From Candidatus Halobeggiatoa sp. HSG11 (lineage in GTDB: Bacteria; Pseudomonadota; Gammaproteobacteria; Beggiatoales; Beggiatoaceae): a stretch of DNA of 53,766 bases. Location: assembly GCA_030378105.1 (NCBI GenBank), contig JAUCGL010000012.1, positions 1-53,766 on the forward strand, given 5' to 3'. Position numbers and translations under genes: made by a program. Positions within the stretch are counted from its first letter, which is position 1. Each line of letters opens with the position of its first letter. The notes under the pieces are model-generated. The model saw nothing but the letters and a program-made list of their open reading frames with translations. It was not told the DNA's origin and did not search any database. Of this stretch, positions 26,635 to 35,711 are shown one piece after another.

Positions 26635-27594
26635 TTATAACTTATTTTCACGATTTGCAACTAGTTTATTTTCTAAACTTTCTCGGAATTTTTGTTCTCG
26701 TTCTAAGCCTGCTTCGGCAGTTATCATGCGTTTTCTTATACCAGCTACTTCGCTACGAGTCATACTTAAATCATGCTCCAACTTAGATAACATTTCTTTA
26801 TAAGCCCACTCTTGAGAATCGGCATGAGCAGTTAAAGTAGCTATTTTTTTCTCCAATTCCATTCGAGCTTTATTTTCAGTAGTCAAACTAGAACGAATGT
26901 CTTGTTTTTCTTCATTAACTAACTTGATGGTTTTCTCGTGTTTTTTCACCGTTTCTCGCATTTCTTGTACTAACGCTTCGGCTATAGCGGAATGTCTTTC
27001 TTCTTGTTTAAGTTTTTGCCACGCTTCTTCAGCTTCATCAATTGAATTCCTTAGTTCTTTATCTAACCGTTCACGATTATTAGTAGTAATAATTAATTCT
27101 TCTCCAGTTTCTTTGAGAGTACTATCATTTTGTTCAGCAATACGAGTTGATTCATACAAACGTCTTTGCATATTATCATTGCTTTCTCGCAGACGACCCA
27201 TTTCTTCACTTAGATGTTGATTTTCTTGTTCTACTACCTCAATTTTTTCTCTTAAAATAACTACTTGATCATCAGCACTTTTTAAGTCAGCAATTTTGCT
27301 ATCAAGATCAACTTTTAATGATTTATTTTCTCGTTTAATAATTCCAATAAGTTTATTGGAACTAGCTAACTCTTCGTTAACCACTTCGATTTTATTCAAA
27401 GTTTCTTGCCGTTGGTACACTATTTCGTTTTTGTACTGGTGATAACGGGCTGTGATTAATTCTATTTCTTGTTGAGCAATATCTTGTGATGCTTCCCAGA
27501 TAATTTGTAGAGTTTCTCTATTAATCCGTTCAATTTCTTCAGGTACTTGTTGAGGATTATCTTCGACTAAGGATAAGTTAACTTGTATAGACAT
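26635..27594 (-). CDS. Coiled-coil protein of unknown function
   Basis: A 319-residue, highly charged protein with no signal peptide or membrane segment. Heptad-like spacing of Leu, Ile and Val runs from about residue 60 to 300, broken by few Gly or Pro, so it is almost entirely coiled coil. The first 60 residues (with EIERINRETLQIIWEASQDIA) may form a short helical head. It is divergently placed from the 1399-residue envelope gene and shares its direction with the cytochrome gene 55 bases on. Similar to no family I can name; resemblance to KfrA or SMC-like proteins would be only compositional. Confidence 0.7.
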   Translation of the reverse strand: MSIQVNLSLVEDNPQQVPEEIERINRETLQIIWEASQDIAQQEIELITARYHQYKNEIVYQRQETLNKIEVVNEELASSNKLIGIIKRENKSLKVDLDSKIADLKSADDQVVILREKIEVVEQENQHLSEEMGRLRESNDNMQRRLYESTRIAEQNDSTLKETGEELIITTNNRERLDKELRNSIDEAEEAWQKLKQEERHSAIAEALVQEMRETVKKHEKTIKLVNEEKQDIRSSLTTENKARMELEKKIATLTAHADSQEWAYKEMLSKLEHDLSMTRSEVAGIRKRMITAEAGLEREQKFRESLENKLVANRENKL

Positions 27595-27881
27595 GTTTTT
27601 TTGGGTTCTTAAATTTTTAATTTTTATGCTTATTGAAACCTAACAATATATAGATAGTTAAGTTTTTAAGATTTGGAAGTATAATTTTAAAATTTGCCAT
27701 AAGGAATAGCTTTTGCAATACATTACCAACCAGACCTGACAGGTCTTATTTAAATATAAATTCAGAAATAATGTTTAATTAACAAGCCTTTGACTTTAAT
27801 TAAAAATTAAGCATTAATAATTAAGAATTAATATGTTATATTTGTAGTAAGTGAAATTTATATCACAACGGAGCTTTAAAT
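27595..27881. repeat. Intergenic AT-rich repeat remnants
   Basis: 27608-27680 carries a diverged left half of the AT-rich family (GAAACCTAACAATA, then AAGATTTGGAAG), and 27775-27833 a right half (TTTAATTAAAAATTAAGC, then TAATTAAGAATTAAT). A short palindrome AGACCTGACAGGTCT lies near 27735-27749. AACGGAG before the next ATG is a plausible ribosome site. Confidence 0.5.
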
Positions 27882-30800
27882 ATGTTAAAAAATATTTTAA
27901 AAAATAGCTTATTAGTATTAGTTAGCTTATCTGCTTGGGCTTCACAACCTCAAGATATACCATTATCTTTGCAATCATGGGTTGATTGGGTGACAACAGA
28001 TATATCAGATTGTCCCGTCCACTATAATCAATCGAATGATGTACAAACTTGTTATTGGCCATCAAATTTGGTTTTAGATATTAAACCAAATCAAGCCAAA
28101 TTCAGTCAACAATGGCACATCTATAAAGATGGCTGGATAGAATTACCCGGTAATGCTAAACATTGGCCTCAAAATGTAAAAATCAATGATGAAGATGCTG
28201 TAGTGGCAGATCGTAATAATGTTCCTAGTTTGTTTGTATCAAAAGGCAAACTCAATATTCAAGGCGAATTCAACTGGCAGCGTAGACCAGATTATTTACC
28301 AATCCCAATTAATACAGGTTTAATAAGTTTAACTATTAATAATTCTCCTATAACTATACCACAATTTGATACAAAAGGGCGTTTATGGTTAACTAAAACT
28401 GGGGCTTATGCAGGTAAAAGTTCTGAAGAAAATCGTTTAGACATAAGAGTTTATAGACATATTGTTGATGATATTCCTTTGAAAATTAATACTCGCATAG
28501 AATTAGATGTATCAGGTCGTCATCGTGAAGTTGTATTAGGAACAGTTATGTTAGCACATCAAAAAGCTATGTTTTTAAACAGTTCTTTACCAACTAGATT
28601 AGAAACTGATGGCCATTTAAGAATTCAAGTACGTCCCGGTTCATGGGTATTAAATTTACAAACCCGTCAACTTGGCAAAGTAGATAAAATCACCAAAAAT
28701 TCCGCTAAAGCTCAATGGGTTGATACGGAAATATGGACTTTTGAATCAAAAAGAGATTTACGTTTAGTTGAAATAACCGATGTTACAGCAATTGATCCAC
28801 AACAAACTTTATTACCTAAAGAATGGCGTAAATTTCCAGCTTATCAAGTACGAAATGGCGAAACTTTACAATTTATAGAAAAACGCCGTGGCAATCCAGA
28901 CCCAATTCCAGATCAATTAACTTTAAAACGTCATTTTTGGTTAGATTTTGATGGTGAAGGTTATAGTGTTCAAGATCATATAACTGGAACAATGACTCGT
29001 GGCTGGCGATTGGAAATGGAAGAACCAGCTATATTAGGACGAGTGGCTGTCAATGGTAAAGACCAATTTATCACTCGTTTGGAAGAAAATTCCAATACTG
29101 GCGTTGAAGTACGACGTGGCCAAATTGATTTGATTGCGGATAGTCGATTAGAAAATGAATTAAGTCAACTGCCGGCTATTGGTTGGGACCATGATTTCAA
29201 AAAAGTAAGTGCTGTTTTACATTTACCACCCGGTTGGCGATTATGGGGAGCTACAGGAGTTGATTATATCCCAAGTACTTGGTTAAAACGCTGGACTTTG
29301 TTGGATTTATTTATCGTATTGATCATGGCAGTGGCAGTGAGCAAATTATGGCATTGGCGATGGGGAGTTTTGACTCTTGTAACCATGATATTAATTTACC
29401 ATGAAACTAAAGCTCCACATTGGGTTTGGTTACATATAATTGTTTCTTTAGCTTTATTAAAAGTTTTACCAAGTTTAGGTAATTTCACTCGTTTTATTCG
29501 TCTTTATCGTGATATAAGTTTAATCGGTTTATTAATTATCGTATTGCCATTTATGATGCAGCAAGTGCGGCAAAGTATTTATCCACAGTTAGAACGAGCT
29601 CATACAAACTTAGAACAAAACCAATCCTATCCTCAAGCTCCAGTTGCTAAATCAGCTCGTGAAGAGGTTCAAATGGCATCTAAAGGAGCCATGTTAAAAG
29701 ATAATCTTGAGCTTTCTTCAAGTTCATATTACCAACAAAAATCACGTAAAAAATTATTACAAATCGATCCTAATGCTCAGGTTCAAACTGGACCGGGATT
29801 ACCAAAATGGAAATGGCGAGATATAAATATGCGTTGGAGTGGGCCGGTACAACAAAATCAATCGGTACAATTATGGTTATTATCGCCAACAACAAACAGC
29901 ATTTTAGGAGTTATACGGGTTATGTTATTAACTATATTAACTATTTTCTTCCTATGGATAGCATGGGGAGCTAAAACTAAATTTAAGTTTAATTTCAGAA
30001 GATTCGGTAGTATGGCAGTTTTAATATTAATGGCTGGTTTATTGTTGCCAATGACAAGCCAAGCTGAAGATTATACTGATGAAGTTGGTAATTTATTAAC
30101 TGGTATGGAAGAAGATATATCGGAAGAGCAGGAAGAGGAAGAAATGACTGAAATTTTTGATAAATCTAATTCCGTTTCAGGTGACTCCAATAAATCAGAT
30201 AAAGTCAAAGGTGTAGTTATAAATGATTTTCCTCCCCAATTTATTTTAGATGAATTACGAAAACGTCTGTCTAAACCACCAGAATGTTTACCATATTGTG
30301 CTAGTTTGCCACGTTTATCATTAGAATTGCAACCAGCTCAATTAAATATTCGAATGGAAATACACAGCTTAACAAATACTGCCATTCCATTGCCGGGTAC
30401 GGCTAAACAGTGGTTGCCAGAACAAGTGTGGATAAATGGTAAATCAGCTAAGGGACTACTAAGGGATAATCAGGGGCAATTATGGTTAGATGTTGAGCAA
30501 GGTATTCACCAAATTCAAATAACTGGTACTTTACCAAAACGTAACACAATTCAATTATCTTTGCCATTAAAACCCCGTTCTGTCACTGTTACAACAAATA
30601 ATGGCTGGAAAATTGAAGGTTTGCACGAAAATGGTGTTGTTGATAAACAATTACAATTTACTCGTGAACAGGATGACAATTTAGCTGAATTAGAAATGGG
30701 AGAGTTACCACCGTTTATTCAGATTGAACGGACCTTATTGTTAGGTTTGGAATGGCAAATATTAACTAGAATTGTACGTAAAACATTAGGTAGTGCAATT

Positions 30801-32081
30801 GTATTAGAAGTCCCGTTATTAAAAGGTGAGTCTGTAACCAGCGAAGGAATCAGATTAGCTAATGGTAAAGCTAAAATAAATTTATCTCCTAATCAACGAG
30901 AAATAAGTTGGAATTCTATATTTGATAAGCAGGAAGAGATAACTTTGATTGCTGCTGATAATGATTTTAGTAATGAAGTATGGCGGTTGGATGCAAGTGC
31001 AATATGGCATGTTGAAATTGAAGGTATTCCAGTTATTCATCATCAAAATGAAGGGCGTTGGTTACCTGAATGGCGACCTTGGCCAAATGAAAAAATCACT
31101 TTACATTTAAGTCGCCCAGAAGGTGTTGGCGGACAGGTGATGACTATTGATCGTAGTGAATTGATTATTAATCCCGGTCAACGTACTACTGATAATCTTT
31201 TATCGTTGGATTTACGCAGTAGTCGTGGAATGCAGCATAAATTAACCTTGCCAGAAGATAGCATTTTACAATTGGTTAAAATAAATGATGTGGTTCAACC
31301 AGTTAGACAGGATGGAAATTCAGTTACTTTGCCAATTAATCCGGGTAGTCAAAAAATTGAGTTACGTTATCAACAATCGATTGGTATGGCTAATAATTTC
31401 AAAACTTCTCAGGTTGATTTAGGTATAGATAGTGTCAACACTAATATTAAAATCAACATGCCTAGTGAAAGATGGATATTGTTTACTGGTGGTGGTTTAG
31501 TGGGACCGGCAGTCATGGTTTGGGGATTTTTAATTGTTATTGCTTTAGCAGCAGTCGGTTTGGGTAGAGTCACTTTAACGCCATTAAATACTTTGCATTG
31601 GTTACTGTTGGGAGTGGTATTGAGTCAAGTGCATGTTGTAGCATTATTAACTGTAGTTGGTTGGTTTATGGCCTTGGGTTTACGACAGAAAATGACTCAG
31701 GAAAATGCTTCAATATGGAAATTTAACCTAACTCAAATAAGTTTGATTTTATTAACTTTAATTACTGTAGGTATTATGTTAGCGGCTATTGAACAAGGTT
31801 TATTAGGTCATCCAGATATGCATATCGCCGGTAATGGTTCTAGTGCCGATTATTTAAAATGGTATGAAGATCGTACTGAGGGAATTTTGCCACAAGTATG
31901 GGTATTTTCATTATCTATGTGGGTGTATAGAATAGCTATGTTATTATGGGCTTTATGGTTATCTTTTGCTTTAGTGCGTTGGTTCCGTTGGGGATGGGAA
32001 TGTTTTAGCAGTGATGGTTTATGGAAAGAATCTAGCAAGAAAATTCGCTTTAGAGAATCGGCTCCGATAAAAAATCAGTGA
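27882..32081 (+). CDS. Large envelope protein with duplicated beta domains and membrane segments
   Basis: A 1399-residue protein with a Sec signal peptide (cleaved near WAS|QP, residue 21). Two similar beta-rich segments, about residues 42-150 and 799-905, share the order Cys-rich start, L-x-L/D-x-x-P, (I/E)LPG-x-AK-x-W, V-x-ING/IND, then a Q/L-W or F-V strand, so it looks like an internal duplication. Hydrophobic helices cluster at about 465-565, 670-730 and 1200-1375. A strongly acidic stretch (EEDISEEQEEEE, near 745) follows the middle cluster. I cannot assign it to a named family. The overall plan suggests an inner-membrane protein with large periplasmic domains. It ends just before a partial repeat D hairpin. 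Confidence 0.65.
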   Translation: MLKNILKNSLLVLVSLSAWASQPQDIPLSLQSWVDWVTTDISDCPVHYNQSNDVQTCYWPSNLVLDIKPNQAKFSQQWHIYKDGWIELPGNAKHWPQNVKINDEDAVVADRNNVPSLFVSKGKLNIQGEFNWQRRPDYLPIPINTGLISLTINNSPITIPQFDTKGRLWLTKTGAYAGKSSEENRLDIRVYRHIVDDIPLKINTRIELDVSGRHREVVLGTVMLAHQKAMFLNSSLPTRLETDGHLRIQVRPGSWVLNLQTRQLGKVDKITKNSAKAQWVDTEIWTFESKRDLRLVEITDVTAIDPQQTLLPKEWRKFPAYQVRNGETLQFIEKRRGNPDPIPDQLTLKRHFWLDFDGEGYSVQDHITGTMTRGWRLEMEEPAILGRVAVNGKDQFITRLEENSNTGVEVRRGQIDLIADSRLENELSQLPAIGWDHDFKKVSAVLHLPPGWRLWGATGVDYIPSTWLKRWTLLDLFIVLIMAVAVSKLWHWRWGVLTLVTMILIYHETKAPHWVWLHIIVSLALLKVLPSLGNFTRFIRLYRDISLIGLLIIVLPFMMQQVRQSIYPQLERAHTNLEQNQSYPQAPVAKSAREEVQMASKGAMLKDNLELSSSSYYQQKSRKKLLQIDPNAQVQTGPGLPKWKWRDINMRWSGPVQQNQSVQLWLLSPTTNSILGVIRVMLLTILTIFFLWIAWGAKTKFKFNFRRFGSMAVLILMAGLLLPMTSQAEDYTDEVGNLLTGMEEDISEEQEEEEMTEIFDKSNSVSGDSNKSDKVKGVVINDFPPQFILDELRKRLSKPPECLPYCASLPRLSLELQPAQLNIRMEIHSLTNTAIPLPGTAKQWLPEQVWINGKSAKGLLRDNQGQLWLDVEQGIHQIQITGTLPKRNTIQLSLPLKPRSVTVTTNNGWKIEGLHENGVVDKQLQFTREQDDNLAELEMGELPPFIQIERTLLLGLEWQILTRIVRKTLGSAIVLEVPLLKGESVTSEGIRLANGKAKINLSPNQREISWNSIFDKQEEITLIAADNDFSNEVWRLDASAIWHVEIEGIPVIHHQNEGRWLPEWRPWPNEKITLHLSRPEGVGGQVMTIDRSELIINPGQRTTDNLLSLDLRSSRGMQHKLTLPEDSILQLVKINDVVQPVRQDGNSVTLPINPGSQKIELRYQQSIGMANNFKTSQVDLGIDSVNTNIKINMPSERWILFTGGGLVGPAVMVWGFLIVIALAAVGLGRVTLTPLNTLHWLLLGVVLSQVHVVALLTVVGWFMALGLRQKMTQENASIWKFNLTQISLILLTLITVGIMLAAIEQGLLGHPDMHIAGNGSSADYLKWYEDRTEGILPQVWVFSLSMWVYRIAMLLWALWLSFALVRWFRWGWECFSSDGLWKESSKKIRFRESAPIKNQ

Positions 32082-32095
32082 TTTTAAGAAATTGA

Positions 32096-32153
32096 TTAGT
32101 TCACGGAATATGGATGTTCCGTGAATATCATGAAATTTCTGCGAAATTCCTTC
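32096..32153 (-). repeat. Repeat family D, partial copy with hairpin
   Basis: TTCACGGAA-TATGGATG-TTCCGTGAA followed by ATCATGAAATTTCTGCGAAA, the inverted left end of family D. It sits 15 bases after the stop of the 1399-residue gene and 9 before the end of the convergent TpsA gene. The stem differs from the lnt copy at paired positions yet still pairs. Confidence 0.65.
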
Positions 32154-32161
32154 GCACAATA

Positions 32162-34984
32162 TTAGTTCCTAATTGGTTTGCATCCACCTGACATATTAGC
32201 TTTTGGAACATTTTTGATATTTGTCAAAGATATAACTGGCTTAGGTTTGGATAAAAGTAACCCACTTGGTAACAAGTCTCCTACTTCATTTGCAGAACCT
32301 TCACTTGCGATCAGATTAAAACTACTTGTGTTTTCAGAAAGTCGGGAACTGCACGGTGATTTTAATTCATTATCGGCACTAACAAATTCTTTGGGTAAAA
32401 TCATGAATTTGTCACTGACATCTGTGTCTGGAGAGCTAATTGTTATTTTGCCATCGGTTCCTTTCTTTGAAGAGGCATCTATATTACTTTTATTTTCACG
32501 AATAATGGAATCATAAACGCTAGTCGTGATGATATTTATTTCTCCACCATCTCCTCCGTAAGCTGTAGCCGATATTTTTCCGTTGTGATCTAATAAGACA
32601 AATTTAGAATTAAAAGACATATTTCCAGCATCACCGTCTTTTTTAGACACTTTAGTAGCAATTTCACTATCTTTATCTACATAAAGTAAATCACCAGTAT
32701 TAATTGTCATTCCACCACCACCGGATATTTTGGAATCAGTGGTAATTTTTGCGTCATTAGTTAAAAAAATACCATCTTTTACTTTAATATCAATACTTCC
32801 AGCTTCCCCTCCACCAGAACTAGCAGTTGAAATAGTACCTTTGTCATCCATAACTAACTTTTGAGTATTCAGAGTTATACTACCACTTGCCCCGGATGAA
32901 TCGCTTTCACTGGTTGAACTGGCGTAGATTCCGCTGGTTGATTGATTATAATTAGTTGGGATTAAACCTTTATCAAATTCTTCTAAATATGCAGATTGAC
33001 TTGATGATTGTTTTTTTAATTGTATATGTGATGAATCACCAATAATTGTAGTGATACCATTTATATTTATTTCAATATCACCACTTTTAGCATTATTATT
33101 GGTATTATTCTCAATGACACCACCATCTTTAATAATTAAATCATTAGCATTTAAAATAATCTTACCTGCATGACCAGCATTGTTATTCACACCATGACTA
33201 CGAGCATAAATTCCTGAACCAAATCCATCTTCATCTTCTCCGTAAGGATTTACCCCTGAAATTTCCACTTTACCTTTAACATCAATATTAATTGTACCAG
33301 CATCATCACTTTTCATTTTCTCAGGTGCAATGGAGCTTACAGCAATGCTAGCTCCATCTTTGATTAGGAGTTGACCTGTTTCTATGCTGATATTACCACC
33401 TTTACCACCAGTAAAATTTTTGTTTTTGGGGTTAGAAGCAGAAATTATTGTGGTTCTCCAACCATATTTTTCAGTACCAATCATAGTAATTTTCCCTCTA
33501 GCTGTAATCTTTATATTTCCTGCATTACCTGAAACTTTAGATGAGTTACTTAATTTAGCACCACTAGTCAATAATAGGTCTTTGGTTTCTAATAAAATAT
33601 TACCAGAATTACCTTTACTTGTATTTGAAGAAATTATAATTTTACTATTTTCAATTTCTATTTTATTATCAACATAAATTTTTATATCACCTCCATTATT
33701 TCCATAAGTATAGGCATCAATGATAACCCCATTTTGTAAAAAAAATTGTTCTCCATTAATTATAATGTCATCACCATTACCACCATAGTTTCTATTAGAA
33801 ATTTGAAGTTTATCTTTAAGTAATATATTTTTAGCTTTTAGTAAAATCTTACCACTATCACCTAAATTTGTTAAATTTACATCATTCTTGCTATTACCAG
33901 AACGAGAATAAATATAACTATTTCCTTCTAATTTTCCTCTATTTCCACCAATAATATTAATAGATTCTTTAGCTTGTAAATAAATATTTGTACTTTTACC
34001 ATTACTTATAGTACCTCCATTTATAACGGGTTTGTCTAATGTTAAATTATTAGAATATATGTCAACAATTCCACCATTTTTATTACCTAAAGTTTTAGAT
34101 TCAATCGTACTATTATCAATGATAAATTTTTCACTACGGATAAAAACATTACCACCACCATCGCCACTGGTTCGCAGTAATGATTTTTCTTTAATATATA
34201 TATTAGCTAATTGATCAAATAATGACACATCTACAAAATTTTTATCTAATTTCACTTCACCTTGAGAATCAACACTAACCAAATTAATCTGTCCATAAGG
34301 GGCAAAAAGTACTGGTAAGTTATGGAATTCTGAGTCTGATTTAAAGAATGTGCCATTTTTTATTTCAATATTCCCACCAATTAATGATAAAGCTTTTCCC
34401 TCTTGTACCATCAATCCAGTTGTTTTATTTTCCCAGCTTTGATCAACTTCACCATATCCTTGAATTGAAATAGGTGCTACTTGGCTATCAAAAAAACCAA
34501 ATGCTTCAACCGGTGCAATGGTTAGAATAGTATTATCAGGATTTATAGCATTAAATTGTCCTTGTTCACCTAAACTTAAATAATGAGCAGTGCTGGCATG
34601 GAAAGAACCTTTCACATCCAATTGTGCATTAGGTCCAAATACAATTCCATTTGGATTAAGAAAATACATATCAGCATTAGGGATTTTTGAACGAATCATT
34701 CCATCAATATTGGAAGAGTTGCCACCGGTAACACGACTAATGATATTTTGAATATTATTTGGTCCAGAAAAAATAGCACTTTCATGTTTATTTAAATTAA
34801 AGTATCTAAAACTATGAAATAAATTATTTCCATGTTGTTGTCCAAAATCAGCCCTTATAAGATAATTTGGGCCTGATAATACATTATTATTTCCTAAACT
34901 ACCGTCTAAAGTAACTTCTGCTGAAGCATACATACCAATAGTTAATATATATATGTGTATAATGAATAATAAAATTTTGTACAT
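32162..34984 (-). CDS. TpsA-type filamentous secreted protein (two-partner secretion)
   Basis: A 940-residue exoprotein with a signal peptide (residues 1-22) and a filamentous haemagglutinin-type TPS domain (about 23-160), whose NPNGIVFG motif lies at 110-117. The TPS domain is recognised by an outer-membrane TpsB transporter. The rest is built of about 20-30-residue beta-helix turns rich in Gly, Asn, Ser and Asp (runs such as AGNIKITARGKI, AGTINIDVKGKV). The C-terminus carries two cysteines (PCSSRLSENTSS and SGGCKPIRN). No tpsB is in the window. Relatives with this TPS subtype are common in cyanobacteria and filamentous sulfur bacteria. Adhesion is the likely role. Confidence 0.87.
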   Translation of the reverse strand: MYKILLFIIHIYILTIGMYASAEVTLDGSLGNNNVLSGPNYLIRADFGQQHGNNLFHSFRYFNLNKHESAIFSGPNNIQNIISRVTGGNSSNIDGMIRSKIPNADMYFLNPNGIVFGPNAQLDVKGSFHASTAHYLSLGEQGQFNAINPDNTILTIAPVEAFGFFDSQVAPISIQGYGEVDQSWENKTTGLMVQEGKALSLIGGNIEIKNGTFFKSDSEFHNLPVLFAPYGQINLVSVDSQGEVKLDKNFVDVSLFDQLANIYIKEKSLLRTSGDGGGNVFIRSEKFIIDNSTIESKTLGNKNGGIVDIYSNNLTLDKPVINGGTISNGKSTNIYLQAKESINIIGGNRGKLEGNSYIYSRSGNSKNDVNLTNLGDSGKILLKAKNILLKDKLQISNRNYGGNGDDIIINGEQFFLQNGVIIDAYTYGNNGGDIKIYVDNKIEIENSKIIISSNTSKGNSGNILLETKDLLLTSGAKLSNSSKVSGNAGNIKITARGKITMIGTEKYGWRTTIISASNPKNKNFTGGKGGNISIETGQLLIKDGASIAVSSIAPEKMKSDDAGTINIDVKGKVEISGVNPYGEDEDGFGSGIYARSHGVNNNAGHAGKIILNANDLIIKDGGVIENNTNNNAKSGDIEININGITTIIGDSSHIQLKKQSSSQSAYLEEFDKGLIPTNYNQSTSGIYASSTSESDSSGASGSITLNTQKLVMDDKGTISTASSGGGEAGSIDIKVKDGIFLTNDAKITTDSKISGGGGMTINTGDLLYVDKDSEIATKVSKKDGDAGNMSFNSKFVLLDHNGKISATAYGGDGGEINIITTSVYDSIIRENKSNIDASSKKGTDGKITISSPDTDVSDKFMILPKEFVSADNELKSPCSSRLSENTSSFNLIASEGSANEVGDLLPSGLLLSKPKPVISLTNIKNVPKANMSGGCKPIRN

Positions 34985-35310
34985 GTTATTTCTCCGTTAA
35001 GAATATCCTACAATAAATCATTTTTATATTTTATCTAACTATTAATATAAATCCAATATTTATTTAATTTTAAAAATTAAGATTGTATACTGGCACAATT
35101 AGAACTTTTTTGAAGTCCAAAGCTTTAGCTTTGATATTAATAAACCTAAAGGTTTGAACTCAATTTTTATTTGAAAATTAAAATCTCATATTCTGCCGTA
35201 GTAATGATTTATTAAGATTTTATTCTGAAAATTCTATAATTCTGTTAATCCTGATTCTGACAATTAAAATTAATAAAAATATCTCATACAAAATTAAGAT
35301 TTAAAAAATA
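34985..35310. other. Gene-free divergent region with small hairpins
   Basis: Between the divergent TpsA and small-peptide genes. Two short hairpins are visible, CAAAGC-TTTA-GCTTTG near 35113-35128 and AAACCT-AA-AGGTTT near 35142-35155. Otherwise AT-rich without recognised sites until the promoter at 35311. Confidence 0.5.
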
Positions 35311-35340
35311 TTGACAAATTATTTTGATTTTGACTATAAT
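35311..35340 (+). promoter_or_regulatory. Near-consensus sigma-70 promoter of the small secreted peptide gene
   Basis: Perfect TTGACA (35311-35316) and perfect TATAAT (35335-35340), separated by 18 bases, with the ATG 50 bases downstream of the -10. It is the best promoter match seen in the window. Confidence 0.65.
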
Positions 35341-35389
35341 TAATGTAAGATGAATTTTATTTTAAATAATATAGCGTAGGAATAAGTTT

Positions 35390-35671
35390 ATGAACAGTTT
35401 TAGAAAATGTATTAGTATATTAGTTGGGCTTGGACTATTTTTAGGTATGTCACTTGTTCAAGCAAATGATGCGAAACAATCGAATGTGCAGTATCTAAAT
35501 ATTACAGATTGTGGTTTTTCCAATTTAGATGTATTAGATTTTTCTTCATCAACCAAATCAAAAAAACTTATTGGTAATATTTTTAAACCGCCAGTAATAA
35601 TAAATGGTAGTTGTGATGATAATGATGATTGTACCTCCCCTCAAACGTGTAGTGGTGGTACATGTAGTTGA
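35390..35671 (+). CDS. Small secreted cysteine-rich peptide, unknown function
   Basis: A 93-residue product with a clear Sec signal peptide (MNSFRKCISILVGLGLFLGMSLVQA, cleaved near residue 25). The middle is Ser/Asn-rich with one Cys. The last 20 residues form a compact cysteine cluster, CDDNDDCTSPQTCSGGTCS, spaced C-x5-C-x5-C-x4-C. A TAGGAA ribosome site and a near-consensus promoter support real, strong expression. It lies between a TpsA protein and a probable outer-membrane barrel, and a perfect 8-bp hairpin follows. I do not recognise a family. It could be a secreted structural peptide, a bacteriocin-like peptide or a lone remnant of a larger modular protein. Confidence 0.7.
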   Translation: MNSFRKCISILVGLGLFLGMSLVQANDAKQSNVQYLNITDCGFSNLDVLDFSSSTKSKKLIGNIFKPPVIINGSCDDNDDCTSPQTCSGGTCS

Positions 35672-35684
35672 ATGAGCAAAATTA

Positions 35685-35703
35685 CGTGACACCCTGTGTC
35701 ACG
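35685..35703. terminator. Hairpin between the peptide gene and the barrel gene
   Basis: CGTGACAC at 35685-35692 pairs perfectly with GTGTCACG at 35696-35703 around a three-base loop. It lies 13 bases after one stop codon and 8 before the other, between converging genes. There is no long U-tract, so termination is inferred from position. Confidence 0.5.
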
Positions 35704-35711
35704 GTCACACC

